Source: Microvirga pakistanensis (GTDB lineage: Bacteria; Pseudomonadota; Alphaproteobacteria; Rhizobiales; Beijerinckiaceae). From it: a stretch of 64,000 nucleotides of DNA. The stretch is taken from NCBI RefSeq assembly GCF_004458765.1, contig NZ_SPJX01000029.1:2623-66622 (forward strand), given 5' to 3'. Position 1 is the stretch's first letter. Every line of letters begins with the position of its first letter. The notes beneath the pieces were generated by a model that was not told where the DNA came from, made no database searches, and saw only the letters and a list, made by a program, of their open reading frames with translations. Of the stretch, positions 8,647 through 17,902 are shown in pieces. The position numbers and the translations under genes are program-made.

Positions 8647-9627
8647 TCAATAGGCGTCGGCGATGAGCTGCGCGGCGTTCGACTTGTCGAAGAAGCGGTC
8701 GGTGTTCACCACCCAAGGCTCGATCTGCTCGCCCTTCGCATAACGGTCGAGGGTTTCGAAAGCCTTCGGGCCGAACTTCGGATTGCACTCAACGGTCGCG
8801 AGCATCTTGCCGTCGATGATGGCTTGGAGCGCATCGCGCGTTCCGTCGACGGAGACGACGATCACATCCTTGCCGGGCTTCTTGCCGGCCGCCTCGAGAG
8901 CCGCGATCGCGCCGATCGCCATCTCGTCGTTGTGAGCATAGATCGCCGTTGCATCGGGATGTGCCTGCAGCAGGGTCTCGGCGACCTGGCGGCCCTTGTC
9001 GCGGGCGAAATCGCCGGATTGCGAGGCGACGATCTGCATGCCCGGATGAGCCTTGATGTAATCCACGAAGCCCTTGCGCCGGTCGTTCGCAGGCGATGAT
9101 CCGGTGGTCCCTTCGAGCTGGATGATCTTGGCCTTGCCGTCCATCGCCTTGGTCAGAGCCTCGGCTGCGCGCTTTCCCTCGTCGACGAAGTCGGAGCCGA
9201 TGAAGGTCACGTAATCGCGCCCGGCCTTGGCGAGGCTCTGGTCGACGTTGCGGTCGAGCAGGATCACCGGAATGCCGGCCTTCTTGGCGGCCATCACGGC
9301 AGGAATCAGCGGCTTCTCCTCGCGCGGCGCGAGGAAGATCAGATCGACGCCCTGAGCGATCATCGAATTGACGTCTGCCACCTGCTTGGCAGCCGAACCG
9401 GCTGCGTCCGTATAGACGAGCTGGTGGCCCCGCTTGGCGGCTTCAGCCTTCATGCTTTCGGTTTGGGCGATACGCCACGGGTTGTTGGATTCCGTCTGCG
9501 CGAAGCCGACCTTGTACTGATCCTTCTTCTTCAGTTTCGGCAGTTCCTGTGCCGATACGCCGCCGAGCCCCAGCCCGATCGCAGCCACGCCCGTTGCGAG
9601 CGCAAGAAAAGTCCGTCTAAGCATCAT
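8647..9627 (-). CDS. ytfQ: Periplasmic sugar-binding protein, YtfQ-like
   Basis: 326 aa including a signal peptide (MMLRRTFLALATGVAAIGLG, ending after GVSAQ). The mature protein is a Peripla_BP_4 sugar-binding protein. Family similarity to the galactofuranose-binding YtfQ is visible in VGFAQTESNNPWRIAQTESM, IPVILLDRNVD, SQSGDFARDKG, YAHNDEMAIGAIAALEAAG and KPGKDVIVVSVDG. It should deliver a furanose or other monosaccharide to the permeases at 5062-7055. The start is one of two adjacent ATGs (9627/9624); the region before it does not resemble a signal sequence. The actual ligand is not determined by sequence; L-fucose or a related sugar is inferred from the operon. Confidence 0.9.
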   Translation of the reverse strand: MMLRRTFLALATGVAAIGLGLGGVSAQELPKLKKKDQYKVGFAQTESNNPWRIAQTESMKAEAAKRGHQLVYTDAAGSAAKQVADVNSMIAQGVDLIFLAPREEKPLIPAVMAAKKAGIPVILLDRNVDQSLAKAGRDYVTFIGSDFVDEGKRAAEALTKAMDGKAKIIQLEGTTGSSPANDRRKGFVDYIKAHPGMQIVASQSGDFARDKGRQVAETLLQAHPDATAIYAHNDEMAIGAIAALEAAGKKPGKDVIVVSVDGTRDALQAIIDGKMLATVECNPKFGPKAFETLDRYAKGEQIEPWVVNTDRFFDKSNAAQLIADAY

Positions 9628-9679
9628 GTTTCCTCTCCATGGGTTTCGCCCCGTTTTTCGGGGTTCTATGGGTCTATTG

Positions 9680-9701
9680 CCGCAGCCCTTCATGGCTGCG
9701 G
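9680..9701 (-). other. Small hairpin between aldA and the binding-protein gene
   Basis: An 8-bp perfect stem (CCGCAGCC/GGCTGCGG) with a 6-base loop in the 78-bp gap. A second 5-bp stem (CCCCG/CGGGG) lies nearer the binding-protein start. They may set message stability or mark an internal leader. Confidence 0.4.
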
Positions 9702-9705
9702 ATCG

Positions 9706-11178
9706 TCACCAGCGGACATAGGTTGTCTGCTTCCGCAGGTAACCGTCGAAACCGTACTTGCCGTCCTCCCCCCCGAGGCCGGAATGCTTCCACCCCGTGT
9801 GGAAGCCTTGGACGAGCTCGCCGCATGGGCGGTTCACATAGAGTTCGCCGAAGGACAGCTCCCGCGACAGGCGCATGACCCGACGCAGATCGTTCGTATA
9901 GACATAGGCCGACAGGCCGTAGCTCGAGTCGTTGGCGAAGGTCAGCGCCTGCTCGAAGCTATCGACCGTCATGACAGGCGCAACGGGTCCGAAGATCTCC
10001 CGCTGCATGACGTTCGCCTGGTTGCTGTCGACCCGGAGGACCGTCGGCTCGAACCAGTGTCCGCGGGCGAATTCACCATCCTTCAGGCGGCGACCGCCTG
10101 CGAGGACCTCGGCCCCGGATGCGATCGCCTGGGTGACGATCTCTTCGACCTTGTCGACTTCCGGGCGGTTCACCTTCGGCCCCAGATCCGGATTGGTCAT
10201 CGGATCGGCGATCCGCATGGTCTTCACGCGGGAAACGAACTTGTCGAGGAACGGCTCGGCGATATCCCGATGCAGATACATTCGCTCATTGCAGGTGCAG
10301 ATCTGCCCGCAATTCGTAAAACGCGAGACGATGGCGGCTTCCACCGCCGCATCCAGATCGGCGTCGTCGAGCACGATGAACGGTGCCTTGCCGCCGAGTT
10401 CGAGACGGACGACCTTCAGCTCGTGAGCGCCTGCCGCATAGATTTCCCGCCCGGCGCGGACGCTCCCGGTCATGGTGATCATGTCGCTCAGCGGCGATCG
10501 CACGAGCGCGTCGCCCACGCTGCGTCCGTCGCCGGTCACGACGTTGAGAACGCCTTTCGGGAGCCGGATCTCGTGGGCGAGCCGGGCGATCTCCAGGGCC
10601 GAGAGGGGGGTGGATTCATGCCCCTTGACGACGATGGTGTTGCCGGCGACGAGAGCCGGCCCGATCTTGCGCGCCGCGAGCGCCGCCGGATAGTTCCAGG
10701 CCGTCAGGCCCACCACGACGCCGAACGGAACGCGTCGGATCCAGACCTCTTCATTCTGGAAGTCGGAGGGAAGAATGTCGCCCTCGATGCGGCGGGCACT
10801 CTCGGCCGCGAAGGTCAGAAAGGTGACGACGGCGTCGATCTCGCCCTCGGCCTGATTGAGGGGCTTTCCCTGCTCCAAGACCACGGTACGGGCAAGACGG
10901 TCCTTCTCGCGCCTGATGGCCGCGGCAAGCTCGGACACATACCCGGCACGGACGATGGGCGGCAGCGCCGCCCAAGCCGGCTGGGCACGCTTCGCTGCTT
11001 CAAGGGCGGCAACCGCATCCTCCACCGAGCCGGCCGGGACCGTGGCGAAGACCACTTCGTTGGCGGGGTTCTCGACATCCGAACGGGCCGGATTGCGGCC
11101 ATCCGTCCAGGTTCCGTCGATATACATCTGGTAGTGCGCCACGGATTGCGGGCGAGCGTCTGCAACCGATGAGGTCAT
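9706..11178 (-). CDS. aldA: Lactaldehyde dehydrogenase / aldehyde dehydrogenase (AldA type)
   Basis: 490 aa NAD-dependent aldehyde dehydrogenase. Catalytic residues are N162 (WNYP), E260 (LELGGKAP) and C294 (NCGQICTCNE). The overall sequence closely follows E. coli AldA, for example MYIDGxW at the start, GNTIVVKGHESTPLSALE, MTGSVRAG and FHTGWKHSGLGGEDGKYG. AldA oxidises L-lactaldehyde, formed from fucose or rhamnose, to L-lactate, and also glycolaldehyde. It is the first gene of the minus-strand operon and has a GAGGA ribosome site. It could serve both the fucose-type block here and the rhamnose aldolase route at 54401-56506. Confidence 0.9.
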   Translation of the reverse strand: MTSSVADARPQSVAHYQMYIDGTWTDGRNPARSDVENPANEVVFATVPAGSVEDAVAALEAAKRAQPAWAALPPIVRAGYVSELAAAIRREKDRLARTVVLEQGKPLNQAEGEIDAVVTFLTFAAESARRIEGDILPSDFQNEEVWIRRVPFGVVVGLTAWNYPAALAARKIGPALVAGNTIVVKGHESTPLSALEIARLAHEIRLPKGVLNVVTGDGRSVGDALVRSPLSDMITMTGSVRAGREIYAAGAHELKVVRLELGGKAPFIVLDDADLDAAVEAAIVSRFTNCGQICTCNERMYLHRDIAEPFLDKFVSRVKTMRIADPMTNPDLGPKVNRPEVDKVEEIVTQAIASGAEVLAGGRRLKDGEFARGHWFEPTVLRVDSNQANVMQREIFGPVAPVMTVDSFEQALTFANDSSYGLSAYVYTNDLRRVMRLSRELSFGELYVNRPCGELVQGFHTGWKHSGLGGEDGKYGFDGYLRKQTTYVRW

Positions 11179-11316
11179 CGCCGATCCTCGCTGGGTCCAG
11201 GACGAAACAGGTGTGGAACAGGGGGCGACAGCGTCGTGCCTGAGATGGGCGTCACTCGTCTTTCCTCCAAGCTGCTCTCATTGAGCATTGTCAAACCAAA
11301 TGCCTTTTGAAGATCT

Positions 11317-11335
11317 ATTTTGGTACGACCGAAAT
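11317..11335. promoter_or_regulatory. Candidate GntR (FCD type) operator
   Basis: ATTTTGGTACGACCGAAAT is a 19-bp palindrome with two mismatched pairs and the GGT-NNN-ACC core common in operators of FadR/FCD-type GntR regulators. It lies in the divergent region between aldA and the GntR gene. The rest of 11179-11561 shows no gene. Confidence 0.45.
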
Positions 11336-11561
11336 CAGAATGATGGTCTCCCCGAAGGCTGTCAAGTGTCGGATCGGACCTGTTGGGCAAGGCACAAGAT
11401 TGCCCTGAAGCGCGACTGGACTGCGTGGAAATGCAGCCATCCTCATTCGGGTAGCTGGATTTTTGGTCAGACCATGTGCTAGGCAGAAGACAGCTCGAGG
11501 GAGCCCGATTTCCCGCCCCGGTGAGGGCACGCCGATGACACTGGAGCCAAGAGGGAACGCG

Positions 11562-12296
11562 ATGGATCAGGACCCGGGGGTGTACCGCCGTGAAGCTGCC
11601 GTTGGCGGGCGACGCTCCGACGCCGTTGTTGCGGATCTGGTCCGGATGATCCAGTCCGGCAACCTCCAGGAGGGCGAGCGCCTTCCGGCCGAGCGCGACC
11701 TGATGCAGCGTTACGGGGTCAGCCGCGCTGCGGTGCGCGAAGCCATTCTCTCCCTCGCCAATCGCGGTCTTGTGGAGACGCGCCTTGGCCATCGCCCGAT
11801 CGTGCGCAAGCCCGGCTACGAGATTGCCGTCGACAAGATCGTGGATCTCGTCAGCCATCTGGTGGTCGAGCGTGAAGGGGTCTGGAACCTCTTCGAAACG
11901 CGGATCTTCATCGAATCCGCGCTTGCCCGCTGGGCCTCGAACCGGGCGCGCCGCGATGACGTCGAGGAGCTTCGCGCGGCGCTCGAGGCCAACCGCCAAG
12001 CCATCGGAAGCTCGACTGCTTTCGACGAGACCGATGCCGCCTTCCACGCAGTGCTGTATCGCATCCCCGGAAACCCGATTTACCCGGCCATTCACAAGGC
12101 CTATGTGGAATGGTTGACCCAGCACTGGCGCTCCATGAAGCGAGGCGCGGATATCGACCAGATGAACTACGCGGGTCACAGGGCGATCTTCGATGCCATC
12201 GTCATGCGTGATCCGGACAACGCCGAGGAAGCCATGCGGCGCCATCTCGTCGCCGCGTGGGAATTCGTACGTTCGACTTTCCCAACCGAAGGCTAG
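11562..12296 (+). CDS. GntR-family transcriptional regulator (FadR/FCD subfamily)
   Basis: 244 aa. The N-terminal winged helix (about residues 15-85) carries GERLPAERDLMQRYGVSRAAVREAI. The C-terminal FCD ligand domain has the usual metal-binding His/Asp pattern (DAAFHAVL, YAGHRAIFDAI, MRRHL). The start at 11562 has an AGAGGGAA ribosome site; an ATG at 11535 is also possible. It sits between the two sugar transporter blocks, divergent from aldA, and most likely controls the fucose-type regulon in response to a sugar acid. Candidate operators are at 11317-11335 and 16287-16297. Confidence 0.88.
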   Translation: MDQDPGVYRREAAVGGRRSDAVVADLVRMIQSGNLQEGERLPAERDLMQRYGVSRAAVREAILSLANRGLVETRLGHRPIVRKPGYEIAVDKIVDLVSHLVVEREGVWNLFETRIFIESALARWASNRARRDDVEELRAALEANRQAIGSSTAFDETDAAFHAVLYRIPGNPIYPAIHKAYVEWLTQHWRSMKRGADIDQMNYAGHRAIFDAIVMRDPDNAEEAMRRHLVAAWEFVRSTFPTEG

Positions 12297-12314
12297 CCTC
12301 ATGGGAGGAAAGCT

Positions 12315-12340
12315 GCGGAGAGGGTACGGGCCCTCTCCGC
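12315..12340. terminator. Hairpin between convergent genes
   Basis: A perfect 10-bp stem (GCGGAGAGGG/CCCTCTCCGC) with a 6-base loop lies between the ends of the GntR gene and the convergent binding-protein gene. It can act on both strands; no long T-run is present. Confidence 0.6.
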
Positions 12341-12351
12341 GTCCCTAAAGC

Positions 12352-13293
12352 TCAGTCATAAAGGACGGCCGAAATCTTTGGATCGTTCATGGTTGATTTG
12401 TCGTAGTAGTAGAAGCCCGTGTCGATCACCTTGTCGAGTTTCTCGCCCTTGAGAGCCTTCACGGCGGCTTCAACCGTCTTGTAGCCGATGCCGACCGGGT
12501 TCTGGGTGATGGCGCCCGCCATCAAGCCCTCTTGAATGGCCTGCTTCTGCTGCTTCCCGGAATCATAGCCGATGATGACGATCTTGCGGTTCATCTCCCT
12601 GGCGCCGTTGACCACGCCGATGGCCGAGCCTTCGTTGGCGCCGAAGATGCCTTTGAGTTTCGGGTTGGCCTGCAGGATGGATTTCGTGATCTCCGTGGAT
12701 TTCAGGTGATCGCCCGAGCCGTACTGAACGCTCACGATGTTGATCTTCGGATACTTCTCCTTGATCCTGTTGACGAACCCGTCGCGCCGGTCGATCCCGG
12801 TGCGGCTTGTCTGATCGTGGACGACGAGCGCGATGTCTCCCTCGCTGCCGATGAGCTCCGCCATCTTGTCGGCTGCGAGCGCAGCGGCCGCGATGTTGTT
12901 CGTCGCCGCCGTCGTCAGCGGGATGTCGCTGTCGACGCCGGAGTCGAAGGCGACCACCGGGATCTTTGCGGCCTGTGCCTTTCGGAGAAGGGGAATGGCC
13001 GCCTGGCTGTCGAGGGCCGCGAAGCCGATGGCCTGCGGGTTCTTGGCGAGAGCTGCCGACAGCATGTCGATCTGCTTGTCGACCATGGTCTCGCTGTCCG
13101 GTCCCTCGAAGGTGATCCGCACCTTGTAGTCTTTGGCCGCCTGTTCAGCGCCGGCCTTGACGGCCTGCCAGAACTGATGCTGGAACCCTTTCGAGATGAG
13201 GGGAATATAGGTTTCCTGAGCGGTTGCCGGAGCCGTGAGGCCCACGAGAGCTCCGATTCCGATGGCACTGATCAGCGTGCGCCTGTTCAACAT
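12352..13293 (-). CDS. Periplasmic sugar-binding protein of ribose-type ABC transporter
   Basis: 313 aa. The signal peptide is MLNRRTLISAIGIGALVGLT with cleavage after ATAQ. The mature part is a RbsB-like (Peripla_BP_4) binding protein with FQHQFWQAVKAGAEQAA, IPVVAFDSGVDSD, GFVNRIKEKYP and GIFGANEGSAIGVVNG. The start at 13293 has an excellent AGGAGGA ribosome site. It is the last gene of an ATPase-permease-binding protein operon (15961 to 12352). The system is distinct from the YtfQ-like one nearby, and the ligand is unknown. Confidence 0.9.
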   Translation of the reverse strand: MLNRRTLISAIGIGALVGLTAPATAQETYIPLISKGFQHQFWQAVKAGAEQAAKDYKVRITFEGPDSETMVDKQIDMLSAALAKNPQAIGFAALDSQAAIPLLRKAQAAKIPVVAFDSGVDSDIPLTTAATNNIAAAALAADKMAELIGSEGDIALVVHDQTSRTGIDRRDGFVNRIKEKYPKINIVSVQYGSGDHLKSTEITKSILQANPKLKGIFGANEGSAIGVVNGAREMNRKIVIIGYDSGKQQKQAIQEGLMAGAITQNPVGIGYKTVEAAVKALKGEKLDKVIDTGFYYYDKSTMNDPKISAVLYD

Positions 13294-13410
13294 GGTATCC
13301 TCCTGAACGTTATTGTTTCTTTGTTCCGGCATTCGACTGGGACGGGCGTGCCGGATGATCGTCGATTTGAGCGGGTCCGTTCTCCTTCAATGACACATGC
13401 GTGGGAAAGC

Positions 13411-14421
13411 TCATCCTTGGCCTTTGCGGCGAAGGATATCGGCATAAACCGCCAGGATGATGATGACGCCTGTCACGACCGTCTGCCATTCCTGGGCGAC
13501 CGAGAGGATCCTCAGTCCGTTTGTGAGTACGCTGATGATCAACGCTCCGATAATCGTTCCGAGTATGGTACCGCGACCGCCGCTGAGCGACGTGCCGCCG
13601 ATGACCACGGCCGCGATGGCATCGAGCTCATAGCCCTGTCCAAGCGCCGGCTGCGCGGAATTCAGGCGTGAAGCGATGATCAGGCCGGCAATGCCGCAGA
13701 TCGCGCCGGCCACGGTGTAGACGATGATCTTCCAGAAATCCGTGTTCACGCCGGACAGGCGTACCGCTTCCTCGTTGGAGCCTAGAGCGAACGTATAGCG
13801 GCCCAGGGCGGTGCGGGTGAGAACGATGCTCGAGGCGATCGCAACCACGAAGAGGATGAGCACGCCGTTCGGTATCGGCAGAACCGGCAGAATGGCCCCG
13901 ATCAGCGACTCTTGTGAGATCATGGAGAAGTTCGGCGTATCATTGAAGTAGATCGGCCGGGTCCCGGAGATCACGAGGGCGAGCCCTTTCAGCAGCATCA
14001 TCATGCCGAGCGTCGCGATGAAGGGAGGAACCTTCATCTTGGCGATGATCGTTCCCGAGATGGAGCCGCAGACGGCGCCTGCCGCGATGGCCGCGACGAT
14101 GCCGACGGGCATCGGAAGGCCCCAATAGGTCAGGACAACGCCGGCAATGACGGCGCAGAAGGTCATGAGCGTTCCAACCGAGAGATCGATCCCGCCCGTG
14201 ATGATCACGAAGGTCGCCGCAACCGCGAGGACGCCGTTCACGGCTGTCGCCTGGAGGATGCCGATGATGTTGTCTCTCTGGAGAAAGTTCTCGGACGCGA
14301 TGCTGAACACCGCCATGAGCGCGATCAGAGAAGCGAAGGCAAGAATCTTTTGCCACGTCCCCTGACTGAACACATGGGATTTGATGACGGCCGGGGTTTC
14401 CTGCTCTACGATGGTCGTCAC
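13411..14421 (-). CDS. Ribose-type ABC transporter permease
   Basis: 336 aa RbsC-family inner-membrane protein with about 8-10 membrane segments, VIITGGIDLSVGTLMTFCA and DAIAAVVIGGTSLSGGRGTILG. It begins 4 bp after the ATPase stop. There is a single permease in this operon, so it should work as a homodimer. The 117-bp gap to the binding-protein gene shows no clear hairpin. Confidence 0.91.
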   Translation of the reverse strand: MTTIVEQETPAVIKSHVFSQGTWQKILAFASLIALMAVFSIASENFLQRDNIIGILQATAVNGVLAVAATFVIITGGIDLSVGTLMTFCAVIAGVVLTYWGLPMPVGIVAAIAAGAVCGSISGTIIAKMKVPPFIATLGMMMLLKGLALVISGTRPIYFNDTPNFSMISQESLIGAILPVLPIPNGVLILFVVAIASSIVLTRTALGRYTFALGSNEEAVRLSGVNTDFWKIIVYTVAGAICGIAGLIIASRLNSAQPALGQGYELDAIAAVVIGGTSLSGGRGTILGTIIGALIISVLTNGLRILSVAQEWQTVVTGVIIILAVYADILRRKGQG

Positions 14422-14425
14422 GTTC

Positions 14426-15961
14426 CTATCCTTTTGCAGCGGCGCCCGCTCCGGCGTCGGTTACGCTACGCCGTTGTGTGGCAAGTCGCATGATATCTTC
14501 CTGGGTCGTTCCTTCAGCCGGCAGCTCGCCGGTCAGCCGGCCCTCGCACATGACGGCGATGCGATGGCTCATCCGGAGGATTTCCGGCAGTTCGGACGAA
14601 ATCATCACGATGGCGCGGCCCTGGGCGGCAAGCGCATTCAGGAGCTTGTAGATCTCGTTCTTGGCGCCGACATCGATTCCGCGCGTCGGTTCATCGAAGA
14701 ACAGGATCTCGCAGTCCCGCGCGAGCCATTTCGCGATGACGATCTTCTGCTGGTTTCCACCCGAGAGGAGACGGGTTTCCTGGGTCTCGGAAGGCGTCTT
14801 GATCCGCAATTGCTTGATGTAGGAGCGCGACGTCTCCCGGATTGCGCGCAGTCTCAGAAAGGTGCGAAGGGAAAGGAACCGGTTCAGGCAAGGCATCACG
14901 ATGTTGCTCGCCACATCCATGCCGGTGGCCAGTCCGAACCGCTTCCTGTCTTCGGAGAGATAGCCGATGCCCAGGCGCACCGCGTCTCGCGGGGATCGGA
15001 TTCTCACGGGCCGACCTCGGACGACGATCTCGCCGCCATCCAGCGGGTCGGCGCCGAAGATCGCGCGGGCAACCTCCGTGCGCCCCGCGCCCATCAGACC
15101 CGCGAACCCGAGGATTTCGCCTTTGCGCACGCTGAAGCTCACGTCGCGGATTGCCGAGCCGCGCCGGAGGTTTTTCACCTCGAGAACGACTTCATGCTGC
15201 GGCAAGTCGCGGACCTCAGTCTTCGTCTCCGTGAGACTTCGTCCGACCATCATGGAGATGATGGTGTCGACGGATGTCGAGATCGTCGGCACGGTGCCGA
15301 CATATTCGCCATCGCGCATCACCGTGACACGATCGGAGATCTCCTTCAGCTCATCCATCTTGTGGGAGATATAGACGATGCCGACACCTTCCGCCTTGAG
15401 CTGGCGGATGATCCTGAACAGTTCGGCGATCTCTGCATTGTTCAGAGCTGCCGTGGGCTCGTCCATGATCAGAACCTTGGATCTGAAGGAGAGAGCCTTG
15501 GCGATCTCGACCATCTGCTGCTTGGCCACGGTGAGCTTGCCAACCTCGACCCGCGGATCGAGCCTCAGATGCATTCTCTCGAAAATCGTGGCTGCGTTCC
15601 GGTTCAGGGCCTCCTCGTCGAGGACGAGCCCGAAAGCCCGTTTGGGCTCACGGCCGATGAAGATGTTCTGAGCGGCGGTGAGATCGTTCATCAGGTTGAG
15701 CTCCTGATGAATGATGCTGATTCCGAGGTCCTGCGCCGCACGGGGAGAGGGGATGTCGACGGGAACCCCCTCGATGTGGATTTCACCGGTGTCCTTCGTA
15801 TAGATGCCCGCCAGTATCTTCATGAGGGTGGACTTGCCAGCACCGTTCTCCCCCATGAGAGCGTGCACCTCACCGGGGAGAAGCTCGAAGCGAGCCTGCT
15901 TCAGCGCCTGAACACCCGGAAAGGCTTTGTCGAGATTGCGGATCGTAACGAGTGGGCTCAT
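14426..15961 (-). CDS. Ribose-type ABC transporter ATP-binding protein, two ATPase domains
   Basis: 511 aa RbsA-like tandem ATPase. Domain 1 has GENGAGKST near residue 38 and [13 protein letters not shown]. Domain 2 has the degenerate GLMGAGRTE, the signature [16 protein letters not shown] and [16 protein letters not shown]. It is the first gene of its operon and diverges from the aldose dehydrogenase gene at 16413 across a 451-bp region that should hold both promoters. Confidence 0.91.
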   Translation of the reverse strand: MSPLVTIRNLDKAFPGVQALKQARFELLPGEVHALMGENGAGKSTLMKILAGIYTKDTGEIHIEGVPVDIPSPRAAQDLGISIIHQELNLMNDLTAAQNIFIGREPKRAFGLVLDEEALNRNAATIFERMHLRLDPRVEVGKLTVAKQQMVEIAKALSFRSKVLIMDEPTAALNNAEIAELFRIIRQLKAEGVGIVYISHKMDELKEISDRVTVMRDGEYVGTVPTISTSVDTIISMMVGRSLTETKTEVRDLPQHEVVLEVKNLRRGSAIRDVSFSVRKGEILGFAGLMGAGRTEVARAIFGADPLDGGEIVVRGRPVRIRSPRDAVRLGIGYLSEDRKRFGLATGMDVASNIVMPCLNRFLSLRTFLRLRAIRETSRSYIKQLRIKTPSETQETRLLSGGNQQKIVIAKWLARDCEILFFDEPTRGIDVGAKNEIYKLLNALAAQGRAIVMISSELPEILRMSHRIAVMCEGRLTGELPAEGTTQEDIMRLATQRRSVTDAGAGAAAKG

Positions 15962-16412
15962 CGCGCTCGACCCGCCGTCCTACGCCCTGACGGTATGCGT
16001 GATGCAAGGCGCACGCCGCCGCTGCGACCGTGCACGATCGTCCTGGCGCATTCACAACGCCAAACGTCTGCGGAAAAGAGCAAGGTTCTGCCCTGGACCC
16101 GCATATGTTCCTCCCGACCGCCGGCCCCCGACGATCCTGAGCCCCTTGCGCCTTTCTCTGTTCGGCTCGAGCAGGCCGGACTTGACCGGAAGGCGGAGAG
16201 GCCTCTTCTTGTGGAGAGGATGATATTCATGAAGAGTTGCAGGACGCAACTGAAATGATTTCACTCGGCGTCAGCGGTAACCCCGTGGGTCGAACCCGGG
16301 GAACGTTCCTCAGGACGGGGCGATCTTTGCCCATACACCTTCTTGTCCGCCTGGGGATACGCCATAGCTTGGATACGATGCCGAGAGACCTGGCAATGAA
16401 CGGAGTGATCCT
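15962..16412. promoter_or_regulatory. Divergent control region of the second sugar block
   Basis: A 451-bp gap between the ABC ATPase gene (minus) and the aldose dehydrogenase gene (plus). I see no convincing gene. Two candidate operators lie in it: GGGTCGAACCC (16287-16297), with the same GGT-NNN-ACC core as the site at 11317-11335, and the perfect palindrome GGAACGTTCC (16300-16309), which has the central CG typical of LacI-family sites, although no LacI-type gene is in the window. Confidence 0.4.
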
Positions 16413-17390
16413 ATGGCGGAAGACCCGATCGAGAAGACCAAACTGGGACGCACGAAGCTTGCCGTAACGAAGATCTGCTTCGGCACCTCCTCCTTGGGCG
16501 ACATGCCCGACACCTACGGCTATGCCGTGGACGAGGAGCGAGCCAAGAAGACGGTCGGCGCCATCTTCGACAGCCCCGTGAAGTTTCTCGATACGTCCCG
16601 GATCTATGGATTCGGCCGCAGCGAGGAGCGGATCGGCGAGGTCATCCGCGAACGGGGCGGTGTCCCGCGCGGGTTCGTCATCTCGACCAAGCTGGATCGC
16701 GATCCTGAAACAAACCGGTTCGACGCTTCCCAGGCCCGGCGCTCGTTGGAGGAGAGCCTGAAGGCGCTCGGCCTCGACCGGGTGGACGTCCTGCATCTCC
16801 ATGATCCGGAACACACGGACTCGCTTGAGGCCACCACGGGTCCGGGGGGAGCGCTTCCTGAACTGTTCAAGATGAAGGAGGAGGGGCTGGCGACCGCCGT
16901 CGGTCTCGCTGCGGGGTCGGTTGATGTCATGATGCCGCTCCTCCAGGACTGGGATTTCGACGTGCTGATCACCCATAACCGGTTCACTCTCACGAATCGC
17001 AATGCGCATTCGATGATCGATTTTGCCTGTGCCAAAGGCATCGCCGTCCTGAACGCGGCTCCCTATGCGGGCGGCGTGCTGGCCAAAGGCTCGAGTTCCT
17101 ACCGGCGCTATGTGTACCAGGAGGCGTCAGAGGGCACGCTGGATCCCATCCGGCGCGTCGAGGCGATCTGCGCCAAGCACGACATCCCACCCGGCGCGGC
17201 GGCCCTGCAGTTCTCGATGCGCGATCCGAGGATCACCTCCACGATATGTGGCGTAAGCCGGCCTGAGCGTGTCGAGCAGACGCTCGACTGGGCGCGCTGG
17301 CCGATCCCACAGGAGGTGTGGGATGAACTGGCGTCGCTGTCCTTTTCGACCGAGGACCCCGAGGCGACACGCGACTACAAGGCCGGGTAG
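16413..17390 (+). CDS. Aldo/keto reductase, probable L-fucose (D-threo-aldose) 1-dehydrogenase
   Basis: 325 aa NAD(P)-dependent TIM-barrel oxidoreductase. The catalytic tetrad is D60 and Y65 (DTSRIYGFG), K93 (STKLD) and H130 (LHLHDPEH). It matches the D-threo-aldose 1-dehydrogenase/L-fucose dehydrogenase branch, which oxidises the sugar at C1 to a lactone. FucU mutarotase and a lactonase follow directly, supporting the first step of the non-phosphorylating fucose pathway. The start has a GGAG site 9 bp upstream. Related pyridoxal dehydrogenases share this fold and are the main alternative. Confidence 0.85.
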   Translation: MAEDPIEKTKLGRTKLAVTKICFGTSSLGDMPDTYGYAVDEERAKKTVGAIFDSPVKFLDTSRIYGFGRSEERIGEVIRERGGVPRGFVISTKLDRDPETNRFDASQARRSLEESLKALGLDRVDVLHLHDPEHTDSLEATTGPGGALPELFKMKEEGLATAVGLAAGSVDVMMPLLQDWDFDVLITHNRFTLTNRNAHSMIDFACAKGIAVLNAAPYAGGVLAKGSSSYRRYVYQEASEGTLDPIRRVEAICAKHDIPPGAAALQFSMRDPRITSTICGVSRPERVEQTLDWARWPIPQEVWDELASLSFSTEDPEATRDYKAG

Positions 17391-17415
17391 TGGAGCATTC
17401 GAGGGACCCTCCGTC

Positions 17416-17850
17416 ATGCTGAAGAACATCAATCCGCTTTTGTCCCCCGAGTTGCTGATGGTCCTGCGTTCGATGGGGCACGGCGACGATATCGCCGTCG
17501 TGGATGCCAACTTCCCGGCCGCCTCCATGGCGCAGCGTCTCGTGAGGCTTGACGGGGTGACGGCAACGGCCGCGACCGATGCCATCCTGTCGGTGATGCC
17601 TCTCGACGATTTCGTGCCCGAGGCGGCATGGCGGATGGAGGTCGTGGGTGATCCGCAGGCCGAACAGCCGATCTTCGGCGAGTTTCGCACCGCCATCGGC
17701 CATCACGCGGGCTCAGGTTTTCGTCTCGCGGCCCTTGAGCGTTTCGCGTTCTATGAGCGGGCCAAGGCTGCCTACGCCATCGTCTCGACGGGAGAAGCCA
17801 GGCTCTACGGCAACATCATCCTGAAGAAAGGTGTCGTTCGCGCTGGGTGA
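17416..17850 (+). CDS. fucU: L-fucose mutarotase (FucU/RbsD family)
   Basis: 144 aa, full length for the family. The FucU motif GHGDDIAVVDANFPA (His22 of the active site) and the C-terminal GNIILKKGVVRAG are present. FucU interconverts alpha- and beta-anomers of L-fucose, giving the anomer used by the dehydrogenase encoded just upstream. The start at 17416 lies 25 bp after the dehydrogenase stop. Confidence 0.9.
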   Translation: MLKNINPLLSPELLMVLRSMGHGDDIAVVDANFPAASMAQRLVRLDGVTATAATDAILSVMPLDDFVPEAAWRMEVVGDPQAEQPIFGEFRTAIGHHAGSGFRLAALERFAFYERAKAAYAIVSTGEARLYGNIILKKGVVRAG

Positions 17851-17902
17851 TGAAGGTCATAGGACCCGACCCCGAGGTGCGGACACTTCATGAGGCTCAA
17901 CG

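Noticed and set aside
9424..11172. 582-aa plus-strand open frame
   Set aside because: It is antisense to aldA and lacks any domain pattern; high G+C sequence leaves long open antisense frames.
16300..16323. EcfG-type promoter before the aldose dehydrogenase gene
   Set aside because: GGAAC is present, but no GTT-type -10 element occurs 16-17 bases later; the palindrome reading fits better.
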